Positions 16,223-24,767 of a stretch of 64,000 nucleotides of DNA are shown here, piece by piece. The DNA comes from Chelatococcus sp. YT9 (GTDB lineage: Bacteria; Pseudomonadota; Alphaproteobacteria; Rhizobiales; Beijerinckiaceae): contig NZ_JAHBRW010000001.1 in the NCBI RefSeq assembly GCF_018398315.1, positions 1,918,001 to 1,982,000 on the forward strand, read 5' to 3'. Below the pieces are notes generated by a model that did not search any database, had not been told where the DNA came from, and saw only the letters and a list, made by a program, of their open reading frames with translations. Every line of letters begins with the position of its first letter. Position 1 is the first letter of the stretch. The translations under genes were made by a program, and so were the position numbers.

Positions 16223-17722
16223 ATGCCCAATATCGCCATTGCTCGTTTGGGGCACGAAGGAAACAGTTTCGCCAGCATCAAGGCGACGCTGGACGACTTC
16301 AAGAATTTTGAATGGGCGAAAGGCGAGGAGGCGGTATCGTTCTATCGCGGCAGCAACACCGAGATCGGCGGGGCGGTTGCTTTCTTCGAAACTCATCCCG
16401 AATGGCGTCCTACTTATCTGCGCTGCACCTTCGCCACGCCTTCCGGGGAAGTCACGCGCGACACTTACGAGGAGCTTCTCGCGGAGCTGCTTTCCGGGCT
16501 GGCAGAGGGTCCGCCCGATGGATCCGGCCGTTGGGATGCGGTCTATCTCGGCCAGCACGGTGCCATGCAGGTCGAGGGCATCGACCACGCCGACCACGAC
16601 CTTCTCATCCGCGTGCGCGAGATCATCGGTGACACGCCCCTCGGCGCAACCTATGACCTCCATGCCAACATCACGCAGCCGCAGATCGACCTGTGCGATA
16701 TCGTCGTCGGCTACAAATGCCACCCTCATACGGACATGGCCGAGACGGCGCAGAAGTGCCTGTCCTTGCTCCTCAAGCGTGTAGCCGGCAAAATTCATCC
16801 CGTGGGTGTGGTACGGCCGATGAATGCGCTCTTGCCGAGCATCAATGCGCGCACCACTGACGGTCCCATGGCTGAAGCCGCGGCTTTCGCCAGAGGGTTC
16901 GCGGAGGGCGCGGGCCTCCTCGATCTGACGATCTACCAGGGTTATGCCTATGGTGATCGGGCGCATGCCGGCGCCTCGGTCGTCGCCTATGCCGATGGGG
17001 ATGGCGCGGCGGCGGAGCGGGCGGTCCGTGCCACGCTCGGTGAGCTTCGGCGGATCCGTAATCGCCTGTTCATTGCCATGCCGACGGCCGCGACCGGAAT
17101 GGCGCGCGCACTCGGCATCGCGCGGCAGGGCCAAGGTCCTGTCGCCGTGATCGATTCCGCGGATTATCCTGGCGCCGGCGCCAATGCGGACACCCCCGGC
17201 CTGCTCCGCGCCGTGCTCGACGCCCGGCCCGACGTGCCGACGGTGATGGCGTTTTTCTGGGATCCCGTGACCGTCGCCAAGGCGGTTGAGGCGGGTATCG
17301 GCGGAGAGATCGAGGTTGCGCTGGGCGGGCGGCTGACACGTGACTTCGGTGCTCCCGTCACGGCGCGCGCACGCGTCACGCGCCTGACAGACGGGCGGAT
17401 CGTCAATACCGGCCCGTTCTGCAATGGCCTTGCGTTCGACTATGGCCAGACGGCCGTTCTCGACATCGAAGGTATTCAGGTCATCATCACGGAGACCTGC
17501 CTGACCGTGACCGATCCCAGTTTCTTCGATCTACACGGCATCGATCTCAGCCGCATCGGTATTCTTGCCATCAAGGCGAAGAACCAGTTCCGCGCGGCGT
17601 TCACCAGCGTCTTCCCAACCATGATCGACGTTGATGTGCCGGGCCCCGCGGCGTACGATTTCGCCAGCCTCCCGTTCCGGCGCGTGCCGCGGACGCATTT
17701 TCCATTCACGCGCGACGCGTGA
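16223..17722 (+). CDS. M81 family metallopeptidase (MlrC/microcystinase C-like)
   Basis: A 499-residue protein of peptidase family M81. Typical motifs are RLGHEGNSFASIKATLDDF at the N-terminus, YLGQHGAMQVEGIDHADHDLL and TYDLHANITQPQID with conserved acidic and histidine metal ligands, VGYKCHPHTDMAETA, and a C-terminal DUF1485-like domain from about residue 300. MlrC finishes microcystin breakdown in sphingomonads, but most M81 proteins lie in unrelated catabolic clusters and probably hydrolyse small amides. It follows the enolase-family gene and ends before a large palindromic repeat. Confidence 0.85.
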   Translation: MPNIAIARLGHEGNSFASIKATLDDFKNFEWAKGEEAVSFYRGSNTEIGGAVAFFETHPEWRPTYLRCTFATPSGEVTRDTYEELLAELLSGLAEGPPDGSGRWDAVYLGQHGAMQVEGIDHADHDLLIRVREIIGDTPLGATYDLHANITQPQIDLCDIVVGYKCHPHTDMAETAQKCLSLLLKRVAGKIHPVGVVRPMNALLPSINARTTDGPMAEAAAFARGFAEGAGLLDLTIYQGYAYGDRAHAGASVVAYADGDGAAAERAVRATLGELRRIRNRLFIAMPTAATGMARALGIARQGQGPVAVIDSADYPGAGANADTPGLLRAVLDARPDVPTVMAFFWDPVTVAKAVEAGIGGEIEVALGGRLTRDFGAPVTARARVTRLTDGRIVNTGPFCNGLAFDYGQTAVLDIEGIQVIITETCLTVTDPSFFDLHGIDLSRIGILAIKAKNQFRAAFTSVFPTMIDVDVPGPAAYDFASLPFRRVPRTHFPFTRDA

Positions 17723-17739
17723 GGGCGTTCAAGGTCGCC

Positions 17740-17885
17740 GTCATTCCGGGGCCTCGCGTCAGCGAGCAACCCGGAATCCATGAACACGAGGCCTGACAGG
17801 AGGACGCGTCGGACTGTGTCCTCTCCCGATTGATCGTCGTGTTCATGGGTTCCGGGCTCGGGCCTTTCGGCCCGCCCGGAATGAC
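17740..17885. repeat. long imperfect palindromic intergenic repeat
   Basis: GTCATTCCGGG at 17740 pairs with GCCCGGAATGAC ending at 17885. Inside, AACCCGGAATCCATGAACACGA (17768-17789) pairs with its near-complement at 17837-17858. The whole unit can fold into one long hairpin between convergent genes. It looks like the repeated extragenic elements common in Hyphomicrobiales genomes and may also end transcription from both sides. Confidence 0.7.
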
Positions 17886-17912
17886 CCTGCGGTCGTATAA
17901 AATCAGCGTGAC

Positions 17913-18665
17913 CTAAGGCTCGGTATCGGAAACCAGCCGCGTCCGGGCATTGTCGATGTGATGGCGCATGGCTGTTCGTGCCCGATCGGCGTTACCTTCG
18001 ACGAGCGCTGAGATAATCGCCGCATGCTCGTCCTGGACGAGGCGGTGGCGTTCCGGGCGCTTTTTCAGCGACAGCCCGCGCGTCATCTTCAGGCCGGCAT
18101 CGAACAGGGGGCGGAGATTGCGCAGCGTTGCGACGAAGAGTTCGTTGTGGGCCGCTTCAGCGATCGCCTCATGCAACTCGATATCGATTTCGCTTCCCAC
18201 CTGGTGCGCGCCGATGATGGCCTCGAGCCTTTGATTGATCGACTGGATATGCGCGAGATCCGCCTCGGTGCGACGTTGCGCGGCGTGGTAGGCCGCCTCG
18301 CCTTCAATGGCGATCCGCAGTTCGAAGAATCGCAATACGTCGGCGACCGCGCCCTTCGGCGCATAGTCGAAGAACTCCGAGTTCGGCCGGCGCTGCACGT
18401 AGGTGCCGGAGCCTTGCCTGGCCGCGACGAGCCCATCGACCTGCAGCCGGGACAATGCCTCGCGCACGATGGAACGGGAAACTCCGAAGACGTCAGACAA
18501 CTGATTCTCTGAGGGCAGGCGAGCCCCTTCCGCATACTCGCCAGATACGATGCGCTGGAGGATCTGCTCGTAGAGCTGGTCTCCCAGGCGCAAACGCTGC
18601 GCCGGCCGATATTTCGCAACATTACTGCCCATCTCGGCCTCGTCACCCGACATATGTTTCGACAT
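17913..18665 (-). CDS. GntR/FadR family transcriptional regulator
   Basis: About 250 residues. The winged helix contains GDQLYEQILQRIVSGEYAEGARLPSENQLSDVFGVSRSIVREALSRLQVDGLVAARQGSGTYV, the GntR signature. The C-terminal part (FELRIAIEGEAAYHAA to the end) is a helical FCD effector domain with HEAIAEAAHNELF, a metal-binding pattern typical of FadR-subfamily regulators of sugar-acid and amino-acid catabolism. It is divergent from the DapA-like operon at 18750 and probably controls it through the inverted repeat at 18712-18734. The ATG at 18665 is preceded by AAGGA; a GTG at 18680 is an alternative. Confidence 0.88.
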   Translation of the reverse strand: MSKHMSGDEAEMGSNVAKYRPAQRLRLGDQLYEQILQRIVSGEYAEGARLPSENQLSDVFGVSRSIVREALSRLQVDGLVAARQGSGTYVQRRPNSEFFDYAPKGAVADVLRFFELRIAIEGEAAYHAAQRRTEADLAHIQSINQRLEAIIGAHQVGSEIDIELHEAIAEAAHNELFVATLRNLRPLFDAGLKMTRGLSLKKRPERHRLVQDEHAAIISALVEGNADRARTAMRHHIDNARTRLVSDTEP

Positions 18666-18711
18666 TGCTTCCTTTAGCACTCCGGTCGCTTGACTCGGGA
18701 TTCATGCAAGC

Positions 18712-18734
18712 TATAAATACATCTGACATTTATA
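18712..18734. promoter_or_regulatory. candidate GntR operator
   Basis: TATAAAT (18712-18718) and ATTTATA (18728-18734) are exact inverted copies separated by nine bases, in the short divergent gap between the GntR gene and the DapA-like gene. The position suits repression of both promoters. Confidence 0.5.
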
Positions 18735-18749
18735 CAAGTGGGGAGCGGC

Positions 18750-19682
18750 ATGAAGATTGATGCGGTCACCTTTCACGATCTCGCTCGGTCCGTTATCGCC
18801 GTTCCTCCGCTGGCCCAAACGTCCGCGCTGACCTTGGCGAAGTCTGCCAACGCCGCCCTGATCAAATATCTCGAGCAAGGCGGGGTCTCGACTTTGATGT
18901 ATGGCGGCAACGCCAATTTTTACAACCTGCCCGTCAGCGCCTATGCCGAAACGCTCGCCTTTCTCGTCGAAGCCGTCTCTCCACAGACGTGGATCATTCC
19001 GGCGGTCGGGCCGGACTTCGGCCGCATGGTCGATCAGGCACACATTGTGCGCGACCTCAAGTTTCCGACCGCGATGGCGCTTCCCGCCTATGCCGGCAGC
19101 TACACCTCCGCCGGGCTTGCCACGTCGCTGCGCTACTTGTCGGACAAGATCGGCGCGCCAATCCTCATGTATGCCAAGCATGATCGCTGCATTGCGCCAT
19201 CAGATCTCCGGCGGCTCGTGGATGACGGTGTCGTCGGCTGGGTGAAATATGCGGTCGTGCGCCGGGATCCCGCTGAAGACGATTTTCTACGCGCGCTCGT
19301 TGAGGTCATCGATCCTCGGCGCATCATCAGCGGTATTGGCGAGCGTCCGGTCATCACCCATTTTGAGAGCTTTGGCCTGTCGAGTTTCACCTCGGGCTCC
19401 GTGGCGGTCGCCCCGCGCCTGTCGAGCGCGCTCTTGGCGGCGCTCCAGGCCGATGATCGCGCCGCGGCCCATGCCATTCGAGAGCTTTTCATGCCGCTCG
19501 AGGATTGTCGCGACGCCTTTGGTCCGGCCCGTACAATCCATGATGCGGTGACGCTCGCGGGTGTGGCCGATATGGGGCCGATCGCGCCATTGCAGAGCAA
19601 TCTCGACGAGGCGGAGCGGGCTCAAGTCACTGCGGCAGCGCGCGCCCTTGCCAATCATGACGTCGCTGCCATGGCAGCCTGA
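18750..19682 (+). CDS. DapA-family (dihydrodipicolinate synthase-like) lyase/aldolase
   Basis: A 310-residue TIM-barrel protein of the DapA/NanA superfamily. The Schiff-base lysine is probably in VVGWVKYAVVRRDP and the partner tyrosine in PILMYAKHDR. The usual GTTGE pyruvate-carboxylate loop is replaced by MYGGNANFYNLP, so it is unlikely to be true DapA and may use a different keto acid or none. The ATG at 18750 follows GGGGAGCGG. The next gene, a SelA-like PLP enzyme, starts 14 bases after its stop, indicating an operon for breaking down an amino sugar acid or similar compound. Confidence 0.75.
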   Translation: MKIDAVTFHDLARSVIAVPPLAQTSALTLAKSANAALIKYLEQGGVSTLMYGGNANFYNLPVSAYAETLAFLVEAVSPQTWIIPAVGPDFGRMVDQAHIVRDLKFPTAMALPAYAGSYTSAGLATSLRYLSDKIGAPILMYAKHDRCIAPSDLRRLVDDGVVGWVKYAVVRRDPAEDDFLRALVEVIDPRRIISGIGERPVITHFESFGLSSFTSGSVAVAPRLSSALLAALQADDRAAAHAIRELFMPLEDCRDAFGPARTIHDAVTLAGVADMGPIAPLQSNLDEAERAQVTAAARALANHDVAAMAA

Positions 19683-19696
19683 GCGGGACCATCGAT

Positions 19697-20917
19697 ATGC
19701 CGGCCTTTTTCGATCAGCACGGGCTACGTCGCGTCATCAACGCATCTGGCACCGAAACGGTGCACGGTGCCAGCCGGTGCTCGCCGGCCGTCATCCAGGC
19801 TGTCTGCGATATTCTGCCGAGTTGGGTCGAGATTGCGGACCTGCAGCGCGCGGCCAGCGACACGATCGCCGCCGTCACCGGCGCGGAGGCTGGCATCGTC
19901 ACCGGCTGCTCCGCGGCAGGAATCGCGATCTGCGTGGCCGCGGCGATGACCGGCCCGGATCTCGCTAAGGTCGAGCAACTGCCCGACACGACCGGGATGA
20001 AGAAGCGCGTGGTGCTGCAGAAGGGCCACGAGGTCAATTTCGGCGCGCCCGTCAGCCAGATGGTCAGGATTGCGGGCGCTGAGGTCGTGGAGATCGGGAC
20101 GGCGACGTCCTGCGCGGTCTTTCAGCTGGAGGCGGCGCTGAACGGCGAGGTCGCCGCCGCTCTCTATGTCATTTCCCATCATACCGTGCAGAGCGGGATG
20201 ATCGATCTCGCCACCTTCTGCGCGATATGCCGGAAGCGCGGCGTGCCGGTCATCGTGGACGCGGCGGCGGAATATGACTGGCCGGCGATGATTGCGGCCG
20301 GAGCAACGGCTGTGATCTTCAGCGCGCAAAAGGCGGCCGCCGGAACAACCGCCGGGATCATTGCCGGCGAGGAGGCTTTCATCCGCGCCTGCTACTATCA
20401 GGACCGTGGCGTCGGCCGGGTCATGAAGGCTGGCAAGGAAAGCATCGCCGGGGCGATGGCTGCGCTTGCGCAATGGCAGGCCGCCGATCGCGCAGTGATC
20501 AAACGAGGCGAAGAGGAGCGTCTGGCGTTGGCCGAGACGCTGCTGACCGGCATTCCGGGTCTACGTCTGGAGCGCCAGCCCGACCCGCCGGGCAATCCCT
20601 TCGAGCGGCTCATGCTGCACGTCGATCCGGCGGTGGCAGGCCTGAACGCGCATCAACTGGGGGAGGCTCTCGCCGCAGGCGATGTCAAAGTGGTGCTGCG
20701 CTCGCTTCATGCCGATCGTGGCTATCTCCTTTTCGACGTTCGCCGGATCGATGATGCGGAGCTTCGCCTGGTCGCCGACAAGATCCGTGCAATTTTGACC
20801 AGTGCCACTGACGCTGCCGGCACGTCTTCCGTTCCGTCAAAGGGGGACGTCGCGCGCCGCGCGCTTGAGGCTTGGCCCGCTCGATCAACCGGGAAAATGC
20901 CAGCTGATACCGCCTGA
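19697..20917 (+). CDS. SelA-like PLP-dependent enzyme (DgaE/aminotransferase V-like)
   Basis: A 406-residue PLP enzyme resembling selenocysteine synthase SelA but lacking a selenocysteine context. Features are RVINASGTETVHGASRCSP at the N-terminus, VTGCSAAGIAI, the aspartate in VIVDAAAEYDWPA, and the probable PLP lysine in IFSAQKAAAGTT. SelA-like paralogues next to DapA- or KDPG-aldolase-type genes include D-glucosaminate-6-phosphate ammonia-lyase (DgaE). The same kind of elimination or deamination is plausible here. It is followed by an amidohydrolase gene, a pairing often seen for this family. Confidence 0.7.
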   Translation: MPAFFDQHGLRRVINASGTETVHGASRCSPAVIQAVCDILPSWVEIADLQRAASDTIAAVTGAEAGIVTGCSAAGIAICVAAAMTGPDLAKVEQLPDTTGMKKRVVLQKGHEVNFGAPVSQMVRIAGAEVVEIGTATSCAVFQLEAALNGEVAAALYVISHHTVQSGMIDLATFCAICRKRGVPVIVDAAAEYDWPAMIAAGATAVIFSAQKAAAGTTAGIIAGEEAFIRACYYQDRGVGRVMKAGKESIAGAMAALAQWQAADRAVIKRGEEERLALAETLLTGIPGLRLERQPDPPGNPFERLMLHVDPAVAGLNAHQLGEALAAGDVKVVLRSLHADRGYLLFDVRRIDDAELRLVADKIRAILTSATDAAGTSSVPSKGDVARRALEAWPARSTGKMPADTA

Positions 20918-20947
20918 ACCATAGAGCCTGACCTCGCGGAGTTCGAT

Positions 20948-22102
20948 ATGGCTTATGATTTGCTGATAAAGAATGGCCATGTCATCGACCCCGCCCAGGG
21001 TCTCGATGGCCCCCATGATATCGCCTTCGTCGATGGCCGCGTTGCGGCTGTCGCTTCCTCGATCAGCGATGCCTCGGCGAAGGAGGTGCGCGATGCAGAT
21101 GGGCTCTATGTCGTACCCGGCTTGATCGATCTGCATACTCATGTCTATTGGGGGGCGACCTTTCTTGGCGTCGAGGCCGACCGCGTTGCCCGCGCATCCG
21201 GCATGACGACGGCGGTCGACGCAGGCAGCGCGGGCGCGGGCAATATTCGTGGCCTCATTGACCTTGTCGCGCCTCTTTCCCCAGTGCGGATACTCGCTTT
21301 CATCAATCTTAGCCTCGTCGGCATATTTGTCGGAGACGGCGTGCACGTCGGGGAGGCCGAGGACCTTCGCTTTCTTGATATTCCCCTCTGTGTGCAGGCC
21401 GCCAGGGCCTACGCTGATCATGTCGTGGGCGTGAAGATCCGCGTCGGCGCATCGACCACCGGTGCGCTCGGCGCTATCCCGTTGCACATGGCCATACGGG
21501 CGGCGGAGTTGGCCGGCAACTTGCCCGTCATGGTGCACATCGGCGCAGGCATGCCGCCCCGCATCGAGGATATCGTCGATCCGCTGCGACCCGGCGATGT
21601 GCTGACCCATTACTGCACGCCCAAGGAAAACTCGCCCCTGACCAGGGGGGGGCAGCTTCGTGACTGCATGATCGCCGCCAAGGAACGCGGCGTTATCATG
21701 GACGTCGGGCATGGGTCCGGCTCTTTCGGCTTCGATGTGGCTCGCGTCATGTTGGAATCCGGCCTCGCCCCGGATGTGATTTCCAGCGATGTCCATATGA
21801 AATGCATCGATGGACCTGCCTATGACGTCCTCGCGACGATGTCGAAGTTCCTAGTACTTGGCATGCCGCTTGCGGAGGTGATCCGCGCTGCCACGGCGGC
21901 GCCTGCCGCCGTTTGTCGGCGGCCCGATCTCGGCACGCTGCGACAGGGCGCTCTCGGCGATGCAACGCTTCTCGAAATTCGCAAGGGTCCGGTGGTGTTT
22001 ACGGATAGCATCGGTGGAACGCTGCAAGGGGATCGACGTTTCGTGCCGCGCGGCAGCGTCATATCCGGCCAATGGTGGCATGACGGAGCCGCTGCCGCTT
22101 AA
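20948..22102 (+). CDS. amidohydrolase/deacetylase-type metallohydrolase
   Basis: A 384-residue amidohydrolase-superfamily protein. Ligands in order are DLHTHVYWG (H-x-H), the probable carbamylated lysine in VVGVKIRVGAS, MVHIGAG, LTHYCTP and the aspartate in VISSDVHMK. It resembles the EF_0837/AHA_3915 group often encoded beside SelA-like enzymes, for which deacetylation of N-acyl compounds has been proposed. It sits 30 bases after the SelA-like gene. A reasonable inference is removal of an N-acyl or amide group before the PLP enzyme acts. Confidence 0.75.
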   Translation: MAYDLLIKNGHVIDPAQGLDGPHDIAFVDGRVAAVASSISDASAKEVRDADGLYVVPGLIDLHTHVYWGATFLGVEADRVARASGMTTAVDAGSAGAGNIRGLIDLVAPLSPVRILAFINLSLVGIFVGDGVHVGEAEDLRFLDIPLCVQAARAYADHVVGVKIRVGASTTGALGAIPLHMAIRAAELAGNLPVMVHIGAGMPPRIEDIVDPLRPGDVLTHYCTPKENSPLTRGGQLRDCMIAAKERGVIMDVGHGSGSFGFDVARVMLESGLAPDVISSDVHMKCIDGPAYDVLATMSKFLVLGMPLAEVIRAATAAPAAVCRRPDLGTLRQGALGDATLLEIRKGPVVFTDSIGGTLQGDRRFVPRGSVISGQWWHDGAAAA

Positions 22103-22122
22103 GACTTCGGCATACACATACT

Positions 22123-22138
22123 CAAGACTATGGTCTTG
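22123..22138 (+). other. intercistronic hairpin before the binding-protein gene
   Basis: CAAGAC-tatg-GTCTTG forms a six-base-pair stem, followed by an A-rich leader, between the amidohydrolase gene and the ABC binding-protein gene. It could separate transcripts or stabilise the downstream mRNA. Confidence 0.35.
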
Positions 22139-22197
22139 TGCAGACATCAAAAGAAAAAACAATCAAACTCAATACAAACATGAGGGGATACCAAACC

Positions 22198-23757
22198 ATG
22201 TTGATTTCACGCAGAGGATTGATCGCGGGCGCCCCGGCGACGGCCCTGATGTTGACGAACCGCAAGGCTTTCGCGCAGACCGCCGGTAAGAAAGGCGGCG
22301 ACATCATCGTCGGCATCAACAGTCCCATTCCGTCGCTCGACATCATGGGCACCACTGACGATGTCGGGCGGATCATCAACCTGCATCTCTACGAAGCACT
22401 CGTGACACGCGACGAGAAATTGCAGCCCTCGGCAGGTCTCGCGGAATCCTGGGAGATCTCTCCCGATGGGCTGACCTACACCTTCAAGTTGCGCAAGGGG
22501 GTGAAGTTTCACAACGGCAAGGAGATGACCGCGACGGACGTCAAGGCGTCCATCGAGCGCTACCAGCGCATGAGCCTGCGCCGACGCTATCTCGACCAGA
22601 TCGCGGAGGTCAGGATCGTCGATCCCGGCACTGTGGCGATCAAGCTCAAGGCGCCGCAGCCGCTTTTTCTGAACAACTTCAGCCAGCCGGAAGTTCTGGT
22701 GGCGATCCTGCCGGCAGAAGATGGCGACAAGGACCCGGGTAAGACAAGTTTCATCGGCACAGGCCCTTACAAGCTCGTCGAGAACAAGGCCGACAGCCAC
22801 GTGAAGCTGGCACGTTTCGATGACTACGCGCTTGATACGCGCTATCCCGGCCCGAGCGGCTACGGCGGTCGTAAGGACGCGTTGTTCGACACGCTGACGT
22901 TCCGCATCATCGCCGAACCGTCTGCCATGGTCGCGGCCATTGAGACGGGTGAGATCCATCTCGCCGACCTCGTGCCGGAGCACGCGGTTCCCGGCCTCAA
23001 GAACAACAAGGCGCTCACGGTCATCAACCGCATGCCGACGGCCATGCAAAATCTGGCCCTGAACATGGCCGTTCCACCCATGGACAAGTTGCCGTTCCGG
23101 CAGGCTATCACAGCCATCCTGGATATGGACGAAATCCTTGCTGGTGCGAGCGACGGTAACTATCGCCTCAATCCTTACCTGCAATATCCGGGGTATCCCC
23201 TGTATCCGGAAGGCATCAAAGCGCCTCTCTATAATGTGAAGAACGCAGAGCAGGCCAAGAAGCTGGTTGCGGAAGCGGGGTATAAAGATGAAGTTATTCA
23301 GATTATCAGCGCAAGCACCTTCCCCTGGCATTCGAATACCGCGCTCATCATCTCGGAGCTGCTGAAATCGATCGGCATCAAAACGCAGATCGAAACGATG
23401 GATTGGCCGGCGGTGGTCGCGTTGCGCGTGAAGAAAACCGGCTGGTCGCTCAACCCGGGCCAGTTCGGCACCGGCCCCTGGCTCGGCGATCCGGTTCTGT
23501 CGATCGGCGACCTCGGCGGGAAGACGTCCCCGAACAATGTCGAGGATCCCGCCCTGGCGCAGATGGTTGCGGATATGCAGCTAAAGCCCACTGCGGAAGA
23601 ACGCAAAGAGGCGTGGTACAAGGCGCAACAGCACATTCTCGACAATGTTCTGTCGATCAAGCTGGGCGACATTGGCCAGACACAGGTGCGCAGCAACAAG
23701 GTTGTCGGCTTCACGCCGTTCCGCACCACGCGTCTGTGGGGCGTCAGCTTTGCATGA
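22198..23757 (+). CDS. ABC transporter substrate-binding protein, peptide/opine/nickel family
   Basis: A 519-residue family-5 (DppA/OppA-like) binding protein. The start at 22198 follows GAGGGG and begins with a possible twin-arginine signal (SRRGLIAGAPATAL). Typical segments are PSLDIMGTTDDVGRIINLHLYEALV, LAESWEISPDGLTYTFKLRKGVKFHNGKEMTA and a C-terminal ADMQLKPTAEERKEAWYKAQQHILDN. It is followed directly by DppC-type and DppB-type permease genes. The unusual order (binding protein, C, B) and lack of ATPases are noted in the findings. The ligand may be the substrate of the preceding enzymes. Confidence 0.88.
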   Translation: MLISRRGLIAGAPATALMLTNRKAFAQTAGKKGGDIIVGINSPIPSLDIMGTTDDVGRIINLHLYEALVTRDEKLQPSAGLAESWEISPDGLTYTFKLRKGVKFHNGKEMTATDVKASIERYQRMSLRRRYLDQIAEVRIVDPGTVAIKLKAPQPLFLNNFSQPEVLVAILPAEDGDKDPGKTSFIGTGPYKLVENKADSHVKLARFDDYALDTRYPGPSGYGGRKDALFDTLTFRIIAEPSAMVAAIETGEIHLADLVPEHAVPGLKNNKALTVINRMPTAMQNLALNMAVPPMDKLPFRQAITAILDMDEILAGASDGNYRLNPYLQYPGYPLYPEGIKAPLYNVKNAEQAKKLVAEAGYKDEVIQIISASTFPWHSNTALIISELLKSIGIKTQIETMDWPAVVALRVKKTGWSLNPGQFGTGPWLGDPVLSIGDLGGKTSPNNVEDPALAQMVADMQLKPTAEERKEAWYKAQQHILDNVLSIKLGDIGQTQVRSNKVVGFTPFRTTRLWGVSFA

Positions 23758-24703
23758 GAAAGTCAGCCTGAGCGAGGCCGCCGACATTTCACCTGTTGTG
23801 GCGTCTCAAACGCAAGTCTCATCTGAGGTGTCCCCAGTGGAACCCCGGCAGCGCTTCTGGCGCTCCCGGGTCTTCCGCCAGTTGATTGCACATCGCAGCT
23901 TCGTCTTCGGATTTACGATCGTTGCATTTGTGACCCTGGTCGCGATCATGGCGGGGTGGCTCATCACCCATGATCCTCTCCGCATCCAGATGCGCTTCCG
24001 CTTCCAGCCACCCTTCAGCGGACAGTTCTGGTTCGGAACCGATCATCTCGGACGCGATCTCTATAGCCGCCTCGTGATGGGCGCGCGCGTGTCACTGCGG
24101 ATCGGCTTCTGGGTCATGATCGTCTCCGGTGTACTTGGAACGATCGTTGGGGCGTGCGCCGGATACTTCCGCGCGTTCGATGGCATCATCATGCGCTGCA
24201 TGGATGCCTTGATGGCATTCCCCTCGATCATGCTGGCGATTGCGATCGCCGCTGCGCTCGGGCCTTCCGACCTCAATGTCGTGCTCGCCCTCTCCGCGAT
24301 CTATGTTCCGAGCACCGCGCGGATCGTCAGGGCGTCCGTTCTCGTCGTGCGCGAGATGAGCTACGTGGAGGCGGCGATTTCCTCGGGCGTGAGGCCCCTC
24401 GTGGTGCTTCTGCGTCACGTCCTGCCGAACAGCTTCGCCCCGCTGATCGTGCAGCTCAGCTTCATCTTCGCCTATGCCGTCCTCGCCGAGGCGGTGCTCA
24501 GCTTCCTCGGCGTCGGCACGCCGCCCCCCACACCTAGCTGGGGCAACATCATCGCTGACGGGCGCGCCTATATTCGCGAGGCCCCTTGGATCACCCTCAT
24601 CCCAGGGCTTGCCGTGACCTTGACCGTGCTTGCGCTCAACCTTCTCGGCGATGCGCTTCGCGACGTGCTCGATCCACGTTTGAAAGACAGGGCGGACGCA
24701 TGA
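23750..24703 (+). CDS. ABC transporter permease, DppC type
   Basis: An inner-membrane permease with an N-terminal cytoplasmic region, helix 1 at FGFTIVAFVTLVAIMAGWL, FGTDHLGRDLYSRLVMGARVSL (the DppC signature) and the EAA-like loop SYVEAAISSGVRPLVVLLRHVLPNSFAPL. No ATG fits the family start. TTG at 23750 overlaps the previous gene's stop, while GTG at 23837 has GAGGTG six to seven bases upstream and gives a more typical length. The family and the end are secure, the start is not. Confidence 0.85.
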   Translation: MHEKVSLSEAADISPVVASQTQVSSEVSPVEPRQRFWRSRVFRQLIAHRSFVFGFTIVAFVTLVAIMAGWLITHDPLRIQMRFRFQPPFSGQFWFGTDHLGRDLYSRLVMGARVSLRIGFWVMIVSGVLGTIVGACAGYFRAFDGIIMRCMDALMAFPSIMLAIAIAAALGPSDLNVVLALSAIYVPSTARIVRASVLVVREMSYVEAAISSGVRPLVVLLRHVLPNSFAPLIVQLSFIFAYAVLAEAVLSFLGVGTPPPTPSWGNIIADGRAYIREAPWITLIPGLAVTLTVLALNLLGDALRDVLDPRLKDRADA

Positions 24704-24767
24704 GCGCGCATGAGGTTTCCATCATCAAATCCGCCCTTGCTCATTGTCGGCGCCGAGGGAGCGTGGA

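Noticed and set aside
14855..17134. 759-residue minus-strand open frame
   Set aside because: It lies antisense to the enolase-family and M81 genes, which have clear motifs. Long antisense frames are common in GC-rich genes, and its sequence shows no family pattern.
18750..19682. true dapA (lysine synthesis)
   Set aside because: The GTTGE loop is missing and the neighbours are catabolic and transport genes with a GntR regulator.
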